Positions 46,626-57,808 are shown, counted from the stretch's first letter. The stretch: 64,000 nt of DNA from Paracoccus thiocyanatus (GCF_900156255.1 NZ_FTMK01000013.1:1-64000), one strand, 5' to 3'. Notes: a model not told the origin generated them from the sequence alone. Numbers and translations are program-made.

Positions 46626-47801
46626 ATGATCACGATCAGGCGGTTGGCGCTTTTCGCCGCGACTGCGGCGGCCTTGGCGTCCTGCGGGCCGCAGGGCGGC
46701 CTGGATTTCAGCAATTTCGATCCCGACCTGCGCCGCTGGGGCGGCGGCGGGCTGGAAACGGCGGCAGCGGCGGCGCGCGCCCAGCCCCGCCCGGCCCCCG
46801 ATCAGCGCGGGGTGATTTCCTATCCCGGCTACCAGGTGGCCATCGCGCGGCAGGGCGATACCGTCGCCACCATCGCCGCCCGGCTGGGGCTGAACGCGGC
46901 GGAACTGGCGCAATACAACGCCATCGCGGCCAATACCGTGCTGAACCCCGGCGCGGTGGTCGCCCTGCCGCGCCGTGTCGCGGCAGGTGCGGCGACGGCG
47001 CCGGTCCCGTCTTCGACCGGGCAGGTCAGCGACCCCTTTGCCGGCCAGGGCGTCAGGCAACCGGCGCAGTCGCCGGCAGGCACGTCCGCGGGCGCAGGGG
47101 CCGTGACCAGCACCACCCTGCCCGCCGCCAGCCAGCCGCGGCAGCATGTCGTCGCGGCAGGCGAGACCGCCTGGTCCATCGCCCGCAAATACAATGTCTC
47201 GGTGGGCGACCTGGCGCAGTGGAACGGGTTGACGCCAGAGATGACCCTTCGCACCGGCCAGCGCCTGCTGATACCCGTCGCCGGACAGGCCCGCGCCGGG
47301 GCGGCGGCCGTCACCGCGCCGGGCGTGGGCAGTCCCACGCCGACCCCGCCCTCTTCGGCCGAACCCCTGCCGAAAGAGCGGACCCAGCCGGCCGCCAGCC
47401 CGGTGAACAAACCGGCCGGGCCGGACCTGGGCAAGACCCGGACGGCCGCGTCCGGCAACGGCAAGTTCCGCATGCCCGCCAGCGGCGCCATCATCCGCAC
47501 CTATCAAAAGGGCAAGAACGACGGCATCGACATCGCTGCCGCGCCCGGCAGCACTGTTTCGGCCGCAGGCAGCGGCACGGTCGCGGCGATCACGCGCGAC
47601 ACCGACCAAGTGCCGATCATCGTCATCCGGCACGATGGCAACCTGATGACGGTCTATGCCGGCCTTCAGGATGTCGCCGTAACCAAGGGTCAGGCGGTCA
47701 GCGCCGGCACGGCGCTGGGCAAGACCCGAAGCCAGGGCGTGGTGCATTTCGAGGTGCGCAACGGATTCGAAAGCGTCGATCCCGAGAAATACCTGAACTA
47801 G
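46626..47801 (+). CDS. nlpD: LysM/M23-domain lipoprotein, NlpD/DipM-like
   Basis: A 391-residue envelope lipoprotein with a lipobox near Cys20 (ALASCGPQ). Two LysM repeats (VAIARQGDTVATIAARLGLN and HVVAAGETAWSIARKYNVSV) bind peptidoglycan. The C-terminal M23/LytM domain (about 285-391) reads GIDIAAAPGSTV and VVHFEVRNG. Within it the usual first metal His of HxxxD is not evident (KGKNDGIDIAA), as in degenerate NlpD/EnvC activators, so it probably activates amidases rather than cutting. GAGGAACG precedes the ATG. Confidence 0.9.
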   Translation: MITIRRLALFAATAAALASCGPQGGLDFSNFDPDLRRWGGGGLETAAAAARAQPRPAPDQRGVISYPGYQVAIARQGDTVATIAARLGLNAAELAQYNAIAANTVLNPGAVVALPRRVAAGAATAPVPSSTGQVSDPFAGQGVRQPAQSPAGTSAGAGAVTSTTLPAASQPRQHVVAAGETAWSIARKYNVSVGDLAQWNGLTPEMTLRTGQRLLIPVAGQARAGAAAVTAPGVGSPTPTPPSSAEPLPKERTQPAASPVNKPAGPDLGKTRTAASGNGKFRMPASGAIIRTYQKGKNDGIDIAAAPGSTVSAAGSGTVAAITRDTDQVPIIVIRHDGNLMTVYAGLQDVAVTKGQAVSAGTALGKTRSQGVVHFEVRNGFESVDPEKYLN

Positions 47802-47850
47802 CCGGCCCCTGCTGCCGAAGTTCCCGCGCGGGCGGGCGGATTCGGCCGGG

Positions 47851-48618
47851 TCAATCCTCTTCGCACATCTGGCGCAGGGCCAGTTCGATCTCGTGCCGGA
47901 TCATCTGTTGCAGGTTGCGGCTAAGCCGGTTGCCGATTTCGCCCTGAAGTTCCTGGCGGATCGCCTCGCGGATCATGCCGCGCAAATGGGTGCCCTTCTG
48001 CGCGTCCTTGTCCTGGGGCGCAAACAGATGCGGCTCGCCGCTGTCGCGGGCCATGGCTTCGGCGGCCTGCGCCTCGGCCGCGGGATTGATCGGGGTCACG
48101 GAAGCGTTGGCGTGCAGCATGGTTTCCTCCATTTGCTGGATGGTGGTGTCGGGCGCTTCCAGCACAGGGCCAAAAGCAAAGCAGGACAGGAAGTCGAAGC
48201 CTGTATCGGGCGCGGGCCCGCAAGCAGCGGCCGCGGCGGTGGCGGTCGCGGTCTGGGCTGGCTGGTCGGGCCGGTCGCCCTGCGGCGCGGCTGCCGCGTC
48301 CTTGGGGACGGCCGAATCGCCGGGCGCCGGGTGATCCGCGGCATCGGTGGCCGCCGGTGGCGGGCGGTGCGCGGCGGCGATCAGGGCGCTACTGTCCAGC
48401 ACCAGCGGGCTGATTCGCGACGGCGAGGCGTGGCGCGCCGCCAAGACCTGTTCGATCCGCGGCTGGGGCGCGCATTCTTGCGCCGGCAGCCCGTCAGGCG
48501 GCTGCGCCAAAGGGCGGCAGCCGGTTTCGTCCTGTGCGATAAGCCGGCGGATCGAAGCCAGCACATCGCCGACATTGTCCGAGCCCGGAGGAGGCTGGCG
48601 CATCACTTCATGCTGCAT
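47851..48618 (-). CDS. PopZ-like (DUF2497-type) protein
   Basis: A 255-residue, mostly disordered protein. A short N-terminal helix VGDVLASIRRLIAQDE matches the DUF2497/PopZ client-binding motif. A long Pro/Ala/Asp-rich middle (about 35-150) follows. The C-terminal helix pair (LRGMIREAIRQELQGEIGNR, then LSRNLQQMIRHEIELAL) resembles the PopZ oligomerisation region. PopZ organises the cell pole in Caulobacter. The order pcm-tolC-this gene matches the alphaproteobacterial synteny of DUF2497. The sequence is divergent, so function is inferred. Confidence 0.6.
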   Translation of the reverse strand: MQHEVMRQPPPGSDNVGDVLASIRRLIAQDETGCRPLAQPPDGLPAQECAPQPRIEQVLAARHASPSRISPLVLDSSALIAAAHRPPPAATDAADHPAPGDSAVPKDAAAAPQGDRPDQPAQTATATAAAAACGPAPDTGFDFLSCFAFGPVLEAPDTTIQQMEETMLHANASVTPINPAAEAQAAEAMARDSGEPHLFAPQDKDAQKGTHLRGMIREAIRQELQGEIGNRLSRNLQQMIRHEIELALRQMCEED

Positions 48619-48645
48619 GATGCGCCCCCCGGATCGAGGGCGGCG

Positions 48646-50040
48646 TTAGTCCCTGCCGAGCGCGCGCAAGACGCGGTCGAGGCTTTCGCCCTGCCTGCTG
48701 GTATAGGGTGCGTCCTGCACCGCATTGTAATAGGCCGATGGGTCATAGGTCGGTATTCCCAGTTTCAGGTTTTCAACCGTCAACAGACCCATAGCAGCCA
48801 GAAGTTGATAATGTGCTAATTGCAGATTGGCCTCGGCCGAGATTTTGTTGGCCCGCGCCTCCAGCAGCAATTGTTCGGCATCCAGAACGTCCAGGGTGGT
48901 GCGGGCGCCCAGCGTCGCTTCTTCGCGCACACCTTCATAGGCTTGCCGCGCGGCGACGATCTGCTCGTCGATGGCGCGAATCTGCGCCCGCGCCACCTCG
49001 ATTGCCGCCCAGGACCGGCCGACCGCCTCATCGACCTGGCGCGAGATCTGAAGCAGCCCGGCCCTCGCCTCGTCGCGCCGCGCCATGGCCTGGCGATGCG
49101 CCGAAGGCAGCCTGCCGCCGGAATAGATCGTCTGCGACATGCTGAGCGAGGCGCCCAGCGTGTTGCGGGTCGTCTCGATGCCCTGGACCGTCAGATCGTT
49201 CGATCGCCCGATGCTGGCCTGGCCGGACAGCGTCGGATTACGCTCGGCCGCGGCCGCGGCAACGCCCAGCTCGGCGGCGGCGGCCAGGCGCTGCGCCTGC
49301 TGGATCGCCGGATGGCTGCGCTGGCCGATCTGCCGCGCCGTTTCAAGTGCGGCGGGAAGCGCCGGCGTGGGCGGCGGCGGATCAAGCTGGCCGGGCGTTC
49401 GGCCGGTCGCGGCGCGATAAACCTCGCGCGCTATTTCCAGATCACCGCGCGCGGCGGCCAGGCCAGCCCGTGCCGCAGCCAGGGCGGCATCGGCCTGGGC
49501 CACGTCGGTCTGGGTGATCTCGCCCACTTCGAAACGGTCCGAGGCAGCTTGCTGTTCCTGACCGATCACCCGAACGGAATTTGCCTGCAAATCAACCTGT
49601 TCAGTCGTGCTGCGCACGTCCAGGTATGCCTGAACCGCGCCCAGCAGCACGTCCTGTTCCACGCCGACCAGCGCGGCGCGCGTGGCCAGCACGGTTTCCT
49701 TGGCGGCGTCGATGGCGATGGCGTTGCGGCCCCAGTCGTAAAGCGTGATCTGCGCCTGTAATCCGATCCCGGTCGAGCGGCCGATTCCCAACCCGTTGAT
49801 TTTCTGGAAACTGTGTTCGGCGATCCATTGCACCACCGGACGCAACTGCGCCAGCGCGGTGGCCGCGTCTTCGTCCGCGGCGCGCAGCACGGCGCGGTTC
49901 TGTTCCAGCAGGGCGGAATGGCGATAGGCGGCGACCATGGCGTCGGCCAGTGATTCGGCCGATGCAGGCAGCGCGGCCGTTCCCGCGACCAGGGCCGCGA
50001 CCAGCGGGCGCCGCAGCGTTTTCAGCGTTTTGCGAAACAT
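48646..50040 (-). CDS. tolC: TolC-family outer-membrane efflux protein
   Basis: A 464-residue TolC-type trimeric outer-membrane channel. A signal peptide ends ALPASA; two homologous halves of coiled-coil hairpin follow (RPVVQWIAEHSF start, ARTTLDVLDAEQLLLEARANK near the C-terminus). It may complete the RND pump encoded 3.5 kb away. AGGAAAGG precedes the ATG at 50040. Middle gene of pcm2-tolC-popZ-like, with gaps of 23 and 27 bases. Confidence 0.94.
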   Translation of the reverse strand: MFRKTLKTLRRPLVAALVAGTAALPASAESLADAMVAAYRHSALLEQNRAVLRAADEDAATALAQLRPVVQWIAEHSFQKINGLGIGRSTGIGLQAQITLYDWGRNAIAIDAAKETVLATRAALVGVEQDVLLGAVQAYLDVRSTTEQVDLQANSVRVIGQEQQAASDRFEVGEITQTDVAQADAALAAARAGLAAARGDLEIAREVYRAATGRTPGQLDPPPPTPALPAALETARQIGQRSHPAIQQAQRLAAAAELGVAAAAAERNPTLSGQASIGRSNDLTVQGIETTRNTLGASLSMSQTIYSGGRLPSAHRQAMARRDEARAGLLQISRQVDEAVGRSWAAIEVARAQIRAIDEQIVAARQAYEGVREEATLGARTTLDVLDAEQLLLEARANKISAEANLQLAHYQLLAAMGLLTVENLKLGIPTYDPSAYYNAVQDAPYTSRQGESLDRVLRALGRD

Positions 50041-50063
50041 GCCATGACCTTTCCTGTCGGCAT

Positions 50064-50744
<681 letters not shown>

Positions 50745-50829
50745 TTACGCTCTCTTGCCACGAAAATCCGGTGCGGGCAACGGCGGCCGCGTTCTTGCCG
50801 CAATGGTGATGGCATGGCAGGCTGGCGGC

Positions 50830-51525
50830 ATGAGCGAATACCTGTTTCCCCCCGCCCCGCCCGCCGCGCTGCCCGTTTCGGGGCAAGAGGCGCGCTTTCC
50901 CGTGCACCGGGTCTTTTGCGTGGGGCGCAACTATGCCGCCCATGCCGCCGAAATGGGGGCCGAGGTGGACCGCGATGCGCCGTTCTATTTCCTGAAATCC
51001 GCCCATGCCGTGCGGCAAAGTGGCGCAACGCTGCCCTATCCGCCCGGCACGCGGGACCTGCATCATGAAATCGAACTGGTCGTGGCAATCGGCGCGCCCG
51101 CGTTCCGCCTTGCCCCGGCGCAGGCGATGGATGCGGTCTGGGGCTATGGCGTGGGGCTGGACATGACGCGCCGGGACTTGCAGGCCCGTGCCAAGGACAA
51201 GCGCCAGCCCTGGGACCTGGGCAAGGATTTCGAGGGGGCGGCGGTGTTCTCGGCCCTGACGCCGGCGCGGGATTTCACCCCGGCCGCACAGCCGATCCAT
51301 CTGCGGGTGAACGGCGCGATGCGCCAGCAGGCCGGGATCGCCGAGATGGTCTGGTCGATCCCGGACCTGATCGCCGATCTGTCGCGATACTATCACCTGG
51401 GGCCGGGCGACCTTGTCATGACCGGCACGCCCGCGGGGGTGGGGCCGGTGCAACCCGGCGACCGGCTTGCCGGCGGGGTCGAGGGGCTGGAGCCGGTCGA
51501 ACTGACCATCGGCCCGGCGCAATAG
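50830..51525 (+). CDS. Fumarylacetoacetate hydrolase family protein (fumarylpyruvate-hydrolase-like)
   Basis: A 231-residue single-domain FAH protein. FPVHRVFCVGRNYAAHAAEMG leads into the fold; metal ligands fall in HHEIELVVAIG (Glu) and YGVGLDMTRRDLQ (Asp). This type hydrolyses fumarylpyruvate or acylpyruvates in gentisate-like catabolism. No other ring-degradation genes are adjacent. Start at ATG 50830; an upstream ATG at 50802 is possible. Confidence 0.88.
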   Translation: MSEYLFPPAPPAALPVSGQEARFPVHRVFCVGRNYAAHAAEMGAEVDRDAPFYFLKSAHAVRQSGATLPYPPGTRDLHHEIELVVAIGAPAFRLAPAQAMDAVWGYGVGLDMTRRDLQARAKDKRQPWDLGKDFEGAAVFSALTPARDFTPAAQPIHLRVNGAMRQQAGIAEMVWSIPDLIADLSRYYHLGPGDLVMTGTPAGVGPVQPGDRLAGGVEGLEPVELTIGPAQ

Positions 51526-51526
51526 C

Positions 51527-51946
51527 TCAGACGGGCTCCTTCCATTCCAGCACCAGTTGGGTCTGGATCACCACCGCCGCCAACTGGCCGTCGCCGCGCA
51601 GGATGTCGGTCTGCCAGATCATCGTGGTCCGGCCCAGGTGCAGCGGCCGGGGCCGCGCCTCGGCCATGTCGCCCAGCCGGATCGGGCGCAGGAAATTGGT
51701 CTTGCTTTCCAAGGTCGTCGTGGCCCAGCCGGGGGACAGGCGCAGATGCGTGGCGGTGCCAGCCGCGTGATCGGCCAGGCTCATGATCGCGCCGCCATGC
51801 AATACGCCGTTGCGATTGGTCAGCACCCGCGTGACCGGCATGCGCAGCACCACCTGGTCCAGGGTGGCGGCGACGATCTCCATCCCCAGCGATTCGGAAT
51901 AGGGCGAATGCGCCTCGATCAAGGCGGAAATCTGGCTGTCATCCAT
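51527..51946 (-). CDS. PaaI-type hotdog-fold thioesterase
   Basis: A 139-residue hotdog-fold protein of the PaaI/YiiD thioesterase group. The helix-strand motif NRNGVLHGGAIMSLADHAAG carries the catalytic Asp/His/Gly region. It hydrolyses acyl-CoA thioesters; substrate not assigned. Convergent with the FAH gene with one base between stops. Confidence 0.88.
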   Translation of the reverse strand: MDDSQISALIEAHSPYSESLGMEIVAATLDQVVLRMPVTRVLTNRNGVLHGGAIMSLADHAAGTATHLRLSPGWATTTLESKTNFLRPIRLGDMAEARPRPLHLGRTTMIWQTDILRGDGQLAAVVIQTQLVLEWKEPV

Positions 51947-52004
51947 GGCGGTCCCCGTTTTGCGCGCATCTTCCGGCCCGCCACGGCCTGCGTCAAGCGG
52001 GCTT

Positions 52005-52364
52005 TCAGCAGGCCGGCGCCGGCTCGGGGCGCCCGGCCAGATCAAGCCCGCGCGCGGTCGGCGGTTGCCATGTCCGGGTGTCCGGGTCCGCGCCCGACGG
52101 GTTGGTGCCGATCATCGAACCGCCGGTGCCGCCGGTCCAGGCTGTCGAGCCGGAATTTTCCGGCGCGGTGCCATCGGCCGGCCCGCTGTCGGGTGTCGCG
52201 GGCTCGGCCATGGCGGCGGCGGGCGGACATTCCCCGGCATCCAGCGTGGCATCGGCCGGCTGCGTGCCGGCGGCGGGATCGGTCTGGGCGGCAAGCGGCG
52301 CGGCAAGGCAAGCCAGCGACAAGCCAAGCGCGGCTGCTAGGCGTAAGCGGAAAATCTGGGGCAT
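52005..52364 (-). CDS. Small secreted Pro/Thr/Gly-rich protein of unknown function
   Basis: A 119-residue protein with a clear signal peptide (FRLRLAAALGLSLACLAAPLAAQ). A low-complexity acidic mature part rich in Pro, Ala, Thr and Gly follows, with CPPAAA and GGTGGSMIGTNPSGADPDTR, ending in Cys. No family recognised. Start at 52364 is supported by AGGAGG nine bases upstream. It lies 98 bases after selD in the same direction. Confidence 0.6.
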   Translation of the reverse strand: MPQIFRLRLAAALGLSLACLAAPLAAQTDPAAGTQPADATLDAGECPPAAAMAEPATPDSGPADGTAPENSGSTAWTGGTGGSMIGTNPSGADPDTRTWQPPTARGLDLAGRPEPAPAC

Positions 52365-52425
52365 GGGCTGCATCCTCCTGCCGGTCCAACGCCAGCCGCC
52401 GCGCCGGGTTCCGCCGGCGGCCTGC

Positions 52426-52451
52426 CGCTTCACCGTTTCCCAAATACTCAC
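52426..52451 (-). repeat. Copy 2 of the 3'-UTR motif, after selD
   Basis: On the minus strand GTGAGTATTT, GGG, AAACGGTGAAGCG, 12 bases past the selD stop and in selD's orientation. It differs from the copies at 11005 and 57879 at a few positions only. Confidence 0.75.
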
Positions 52452-52462
52452 GAATCCCGGCG

Positions 52463-53506
52463 CTATTCGACCAGGATCCCGGCGACCCCCTGCTCGGCCT
52501 GGCCGATAACGGCCGCCAGCGGGAAGCCCGCGCCGCGGATGAAATCCAGCACCTCGCCGGCGGCCCCAGGCGCACAGGCGACCAGAAGCCCGCCCGAGGT
52601 CTGCGGATCGGTCAGCAGCGCCCGCCGCCAATCGGGCAGGCCCTCGGGCAGTTCGACCTCGGCGCCATAGGCGGCCCAGTTCCGGGTCGAGGCGCCGGTG
52701 GTGAAACCCGCCTGCGCCAGCTCCTCCGCCCGCGATAAAAGCGGCAGGTCGGCCAGCCGCAGCCGCAGCCGCAGCCCGGCGCCGCGGGCGATCTCCAGCC
52801 CGTGGCCCAGGATGCCGAAGCCGGTCACGTCGGTCAGGGCATGGACGTCGGCCCGCTTGGCCAGATCGGCGCCCACCCGGTTCAGCGTGGTGGCCGAGGC
52901 GACCATCTCGTCGATGCCGGCCTGGTCCAGCGCGTCCTTCTTGATGGCGGCGGAATAGATGCCGACGCCCAGCCCCTTGGTCAGGATCAGCGTGTCGCCC
53001 GGCCGCGCATCGGCATTGCGGCGCAATTCGGACGGGTGGCAAAGACCGATCACCGCCAGGCCATAGATCGGCTCGGGCGCGTCGATGGAATGGCCGCCGG
53101 CCACCGGGATGCCGGCCTGGTGGCAGATCTCGCGCCCGCCTTCCAGGATTTCGCGGATCTGGTCCGGGGCCAGCTTGTCGATGGGCATGCCCAGGATCGC
53201 CAGCGCCATGATCGGCCGCCCGCCCATGGCATAGATGTCGGAAATCGCATTGGTGGCGGCGATGCGGCCAAAGGCGCGCGGGTCGTCCACCATCGGCATG
53301 AAGAAATCGGTGGTGGCGATGACGCAGGTATTGTCGTCCACCTGATACACCGCCGCGTCGTCCGAGGTCTCGGTCCCGACCAGCAATTGCGGAAAGGCCT
53401 GCGCCATCGGCTGGCCGGCCAGCAATTCGCGCAGGACCGAGGGCGCCAGCTTGCAGCCGCAGCCGCCGCCATGCGCCAGCGAGGTCAGTCGGGGAAGGTC
53501 GTTCAT
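52463..53506 (-). CDS. selD: Selenide, water dikinase (selenophosphate synthase)
   Basis: A 347-residue PurM-like ATP enzyme that makes selenophosphate for selenocysteine tRNA and selenouridine. The N-terminal catalytic segment is [11 protein letters not shown], with Cys16 and Lys19 corresponding to the E. coli Cys17/Lys20 pair, so this is the cysteine form. [21 protein letters not shown] is the nucleotide/metal motif. It begins inside the stop codon of the RND pump gene (ATGA). No selA, selB or selU is in the window. Confidence 0.95.
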   Translation of the reverse strand: MNDLPRLTSLAHGGGCGCKLAPSVLRELLAGQPMAQAFPQLLVGTETSDDAAVYQVDDNTCVIATTDFFMPMVDDPRAFGRIAATNAISDIYAMGGRPIMALAILGMPIDKLAPDQIREILEGGREICHQAGIPVAGGHSIDAPEPIYGLAVIGLCHPSELRRNADARPGDTLILTKGLGVGIYSAAIKKDALDQAGIDEMVASATTLNRVGADLAKRADVHALTDVTGFGILGHGLEIARGAGLRLRLRLADLPLLSRAEELAQAGFTTGASTRNWAAYGAEVELPEGLPDWRRALLTDPQTSGGLLVACAPGAAGEVLDFIRGAGFPLAAVIGQAEQGVAGILVE

Positions 53507-56500
53507 GTCCGGGCTCTCCTGTCGGTCAGCCAGCGCACGGTAACGTAGAAAGCCGGGATCATGAAGATGCCAAGGAAGGTCGCGGCGATCATCCCCCCCA
53601 TCACCCCGATGCCGATCGAGTTCTGCGCCGCGGCGCCCGCGCCGGTGGCGATGGCCAGCGGCAGCACCCCCAGGATGAAGGCCAGCGAGGTCATCAGGAT
53701 CGGCCGCAGCCGCAGCCGCGCCGCCTCGACCGCCGCGGCCACGGTGGCGCGGCCGGATTGTTCCAGGTCGCGGGCGAATTCGACGATCAGGATGGCGTTC
53801 TTGGCCGCCAGGCCGATGGTGGTCAGGATCCCGACCTTGAAATAGACGTCATTGGCTTGGCCAAAGGTCAGCGCCGCCACCACCGCGCCCAGAACCCCGA
53901 CCGGCACCGCCAGCATGACCGAGAAAGGCACCGACCAGCTTTCGTAAAGCGCCGCCAGGGACAGGAACACCACCAGCGCCGACAGCGCGAAAAGCCAGGG
54001 CGCCTGGTTGCCCGATTGCCGTTCCTGATAGGACAGGCCGGTCCAGGCGGCGCTGTAGCTGCCGGGAAGCTGCGCGACCAGTTCCTCCATCGCCTCCATG
54101 GCCTGGCCGGAACTTGCTCCCGAAGCCGGCTCGCCGCCGATCTCGATGGCGTCGACGCCGTCGATGCGCGACAGGCTTGGCTCGACCGGCTCCCAGCGCG
54201 TGGACATGAAGGCGGTAAAGGGCACCATCTCGCCGCTGGCATTGCGGGCATACCAGCTATCCACATCCTCGGGCTGCATGCGGTTCGCCGCCGCACCCTG
54301 GACGATGACCGGCCGCAGTTGCGCGCCAAGGGCGAAATCGTTGACCTCGGTCCCGGCAAAGATCGTGGACAGCATCGCATTCACGCCCGACAGGCTGACG
54401 CCAAAGCTTTCTGCCTTTTGCTGGTCGATGTCGATGCGCAGCGCCGCCTCGTCCTCGGTGCCCGAGCTTTCGACATTGGCCAGCCGTGGGTCCTGGTTGG
54501 CCCGCTCCTCCAGCAGTTCCGCCGCCTCGATCCGGGCCTCGATGCTGCCGGCGGCCTGATCTGTCAGATACATGGTGAAGCCCGCCGAATTGCCCAGCCG
54601 CGGGATCGCGGGCGGCTGCATGAAGAAGATGCGCCCCGCCCGATGCCCCGAGAAATGCGCGTTGGCCCGCCGCGCCACCGCCGAGGCAGACAGTTCAGCC
54701 GGCTGCCGCAGGTCGAAATCGCGCAGCTTGACGAAGATCATCGCCCGGTTCTGCGACGTGCCGCCAAAGCCGAAGCCCATGGCGACAAAGACCGATTCCA
54801 CCGCGTCCTTTTCCTGGGACAGCATGTAGTCCTCGATCTCCTGGACCACGGCGGCGGTCTGCTGCGCGGTCGAGCCCTCGGTCAGGGTGATGCGCGATTG
54901 CAGCACGCCCTGATCCTCGCCGGGGATGAAGGTGGTCTCCATGCGGCCGAACAGGTCGAAGGCGCCATAGCTGATCGCGGCCAGCACCAGCATGACCAGC
55001 ATCGGCCGGCGCAGGGTGCGGCGCACGGTCGCGGAATAGCCGTGCGTCACCCGGTCGAACCCGGCGTTGAACCAGCGCGCGGGGGCAAAGCGCGCCGGGC
55101 CGTGGCTTTGGCGCAGCAGGCTTGCGCACATGGCCGGGGTCAGGATCAGCGCGACCAAAAGCGACAGCACCATGGCGGTGATGATCGTGACCGAGAACTG
55201 GCGATAGATCACCCCGGTCGAGCCGGGCATGAACCCCATGGGCAGGAACACCGCCGACAGCACCAGCGCGATGCCGATCAGCGCGCCGCTGATCTGGCCC
55301 ATGCTCTTTTCCGTGGCCTCGACCGGGCCAAGCCCGTCCTCTTCCATCACCCGCTCGACGTTTTCGACCACGACGATGGCGTCGTCCACCAAAAGGCCGA
55401 TGGCCAGCACCATCGCGAACATGGTCAGCGTGTTGACCGAATAGCCCAGGGCCGCCAGCATGCCGAAAGTGCCCAGCAGCACGACCGGAATCGCGATGAT
55501 CGGGATCAGCGTCGCGCGCCAGTTCTGCAAGAAGATCAGGATGACCAGGAAAACCAGGCCGATGGCCTCGATCAGCGTGTGATAGACCTTTTCGATCGAC
55601 AGTTCGACAAAGGGCGCGGTGTCATAGGCGATATGCACCTCGACCCCCTGGGGCAGGGCGCTTTTCAGCCCCTCCAGCGTGGCGCGCACGCCGCTTGCCG
55701 TCTCGACCGCATTGGCCCCCGTGGCCAGGTTCACGGCAAAGCCCGAGGCGTTCATGCCGTTGAAGCGCGAATCGCGGCCATAGCGGGTCTGGCCGATCTC
55801 GACCTGGGCCACGTCGCCCAGGCGCACGGTGGCGCCGTCCTCGCCGGTCTTCAGCAGGATGTTGCGGAAATCCTCGACCGAGGTAAGCTGGCTTTGCGCG
55901 GTGATGTTGGCGGTAAATTGCTGGCCTGTCACGACCGGCTGTTCCCCCAGCGCACCGACCGAAACGGTGCTGTTTTGCTGCGCGACAGCGGTGGTCAGGT
56001 CGGTGGGGGTCAACTGGAACTGCGCCAGCCGCAGCGGGTCCATCCAGATTCGCATGGCATAGCCCGAGCCGAAGACATTGACCCCGCCCACGCCCTCGGT
56101 GCGCTTGACCGGGCCTTCGACCACCTGTTCCAGCAGGTTGCCCAGCTCGATGGTGGAATGCTGCCCGGTGGTCGAGACCAGCGAGCCGACCATCAGGATC
56201 GACGAGGACGAGCGCGTGACCGAAACGCCGTCATTCTGCACCGCGGAGGGCAGGCGGCTTTCGACCGAGCGCACCTTGGATTGCACCTCGTTGAGCGCAT
56301 CGACCGGGTCCACGCTGTCGTCGAAGGTCAGTTCAAGCGAACTGCGCCCGGTCGAGGATGACGAGACCGTGTAAAGCAGCCCGTCGAGCCCGGTCAGCGC
56401 ATCCTCGATCGGTGTCGTGACCGAGTTCTGCACCGCCCGCGCCGTCGCGCCGGAATAATTGGCGCTGATGCGGATGGTGGTCGGCGCGATGTCGGGATAT

Positions 56501-56601
56501 TGCGAAACCGGCAGGCTGATCAGCGACCAGGTGCCGATGAGCATGGTGACGATGGCCAGCACCCAGGCAAAGACCGGGCGGTGAATGAAGAATTGCGCCA
56601 T
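53503..56601 (-). CDS. RND efflux pump, inner-membrane permease (AcrB/MexB, HAE1 family)
   Basis: A 1032-residue proton-driven drug exporter. The start [17 protein letters not shown] and the [10 protein letters not shown] loop are hallmark HAE1. Helix 4 has the proton-relay Asp pair in [16 protein letters not shown], and helix 10-12 motifs are intact. Twelve membrane helices and two large periplasmic loops are inferred. Two bases separate it from the adaptor gene; its stop overlaps selD. TolC is encoded at 48646-50040. Confidence 0.96.
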   Translation of the reverse strand: MAQFFIHRPVFAWVLAIVTMLIGTWSLISLPVSQYPDIAPTTIRISANYSGATARAVQNSVTTPIEDALTGLDGLLYTVSSSSTGRSSLELTFDDSVDPVDALNEVQSKVRSVESRLPSAVQNDGVSVTRSSSSILMVGSLVSTTGQHSTIELGNLLEQVVEGPVKRTEGVGGVNVFGSGYAMRIWMDPLRLAQFQLTPTDLTTAVAQQNSTVSVGALGEQPVVTGQQFTANITAQSQLTSVEDFRNILLKTGEDGATVRLGDVAQVEIGQTRYGRDSRFNGMNASGFAVNLATGANAVETASGVRATLEGLKSALPQGVEVHIAYDTAPFVELSIEKVYHTLIEAIGLVFLVILIFLQNWRATLIPIIAIPVVLLGTFGMLAALGYSVNTLTMFAMVLAIGLLVDDAIVVVENVERVMEEDGLGPVEATEKSMGQISGALIGIALVLSAVFLPMGFMPGSTGVIYRQFSVTIITAMVLSLLVALILTPAMCASLLRQSHGPARFAPARWFNAGFDRVTHGYSATVRRTLRRPMLVMLVLAAISYGAFDLFGRMETTFIPGEDQGVLQSRITLTEGSTAQQTAAVVQEIEDYMLSQEKDAVESVFVAMGFGFGGTSQNRAMIFVKLRDFDLRQPAELSASAVARRANAHFSGHRAGRIFFMQPPAIPRLGNSAGFTMYLTDQAAGSIEARIEAAELLEERANQDPRLANVESSGTEDEAALRIDIDQQKAESFGVSLSGVNAMLSTIFAGTEVNDFALGAQLRPVIVQGAAANRMQPEDVDSWYARNASGEMVPFTAFMSTRWEPVEPSLSRIDGVDAIEIGGEPASGASSGQAMEAMEELVAQLPGSYSAAWTGLSYQERQSGNQAPWLFALSALVVFLSLAALYESWSVPFSVMLAVPVGVLGAVVAALTFGQANDVYFKVGILTTIGLAAKNAILIVEFARDLEQSGRATVAAAVEAARLRLRPILMTSLAFILGVLPLAIATGAGAAAQNSIGIGVMGGMIAATFLGIFMIPAFYVTVRWLTDRRART

Positions 56602-56603
56602 GC

Positions 56604-57773
56604 CTAGCCTTCCCCGCGATCCGCGGCCTCGCGCACGACGCCCTGGGCGTCGATGACGACGGGGATGGTCGCGACCTCGGCGCCGGGGCGCAGGTCCTCC
56701 AGCCCGTCCACGATCAGCTCTTCGCCCGGACTGATGCCTTGGGTCACGATCCAGTTGTTGCGATAGCTGCCCTGCTCGCTCAGCGTGACCTGCTGGGCCT
56801 GGCCGTCGCGGGCGACAAAGGCGGTCAGCGTCCCGTCCGAGGCGCGGTTGGTGGCGCGCTGCGGCACCAGCACGGCGCGGGTGGTGCCCAGCGTCAGCTT
56901 GACGCGCAGGAACTGGCCCGGCAGGATCATCCGGTCGGGATTGTCGAATTTCAGCCGGATCGGCACGGTGCCGGTGGTGGGCGAAACCGTGATGCCAGGG
57001 CTGACGATGCGCCCTTCGCCCTGGTATTCCTCGCCAGTTTCCAGGATCAGTTGCGTAGCGACCGTGCCGTTGACCACCAAAAGCCCGGCCCGGATGCTTT
57101 CGCGCACACGCAGCATGCGGGCGCTGGATTCCGAAACGTCCACATAGATCGGGTCAAGCTGGGTGACGGTGGTCAGCGATTCGGACTGGTTGGCCGTCAC
57201 CAGGTCGCCGACCGAAACCGCGGCGACATCGGCCACCCCGTCCAGCGGGCTTTTGATCTCGGTGCGCTGCAAGATCAGGCGGGCCGCGTCCCGCGCGGCT
57301 TCGCTCGATTTCAATTGGGCTTCGGCCTGTTTCAGCGCCACCTCGGCATCGGCGCGGTCCACGGCCGAGACGCCCGACCCCTCCAGCCGGCGATAGCGGG
57401 TGACGGTGTTCTGCGCCTGGGTCAGGCTGGCTTCGGCCCCGGCCACGGCGGCCTCGGCGGCAGCCAGGGCCGCGGCCGAGGTCTCGGGGTCCAGCCGGAA
57501 CAGCACGTCGCCGGCCTTGACCGGCTTGCCCTGTTCATAGGCGATCTCGCGCACCTCGCCGCCGACCTGGGGGCGGATGCCGGTCTGCTGAAAGGCGATG
57601 GCGCGGCCGGGCAGGGTGACGGTATAGGGCACGTCCTCTTCGGCGGTGACGACCACGCCGACTTCGGTCGGCCCCTGCGGCCCGGCCCCGCCCGGCCCCT
57701 GCTGCGCGAAAGCCTGCCCTGCCAGCAGCATCGCCAGCGCCGCCCATCTCATGATCCCCTGCCCAAAGGCCAT
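56604..57773 (-). CDS. RND efflux periplasmic adaptor (membrane fusion protein)
   Basis: A 389-residue AcrA/MexA-type adaptor. A signal peptide ends AGQAFA, followed by a Gly/Pro linker. Lipoyl, alpha-hairpin and beta-barrel domains follow (RPQVGGEVREIAYEQGKPVKAGD; IKSPLDGVADVAAVSVGDLV). No lipobox Cys is seen, unlike AcrA itself. AAGGAA precedes the ATG at 57773. First gene of adaptor-pump-selD. No TetR/MarR regulator is adjacent. Confidence 0.94.
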   Translation of the reverse strand: MAFGQGIMRWAALAMLLAGQAFAQQGPGGAGPQGPTEVGVVVTAEEDVPYTVTLPGRAIAFQQTGIRPQVGGEVREIAYEQGKPVKAGDVLFRLDPETSAAALAAAEAAVAGAEASLTQAQNTVTRYRRLEGSGVSAVDRADAEVALKQAEAQLKSSEAARDAARLILQRTEIKSPLDGVADVAAVSVGDLVTANQSESLTTVTQLDPIYVDVSESSARMLRVRESIRAGLLVVNGTVATQLILETGEEYQGEGRIVSPGITVSPTTGTVPIRLKFDNPDRMILPGQFLRVKLTLGTTRAVLVPQRATNRASDGTLTAFVARDGQAQQVTLSEQGSYRNNWIVTQGISPGEELIVDGLEDLRPGAEVATIPVVIDAQGVVREAADRGEG

Positions 57774-57808
57774 CTGCCGTTCCTTGCGGTTTGGTGGTCG
57801 GGACATTG

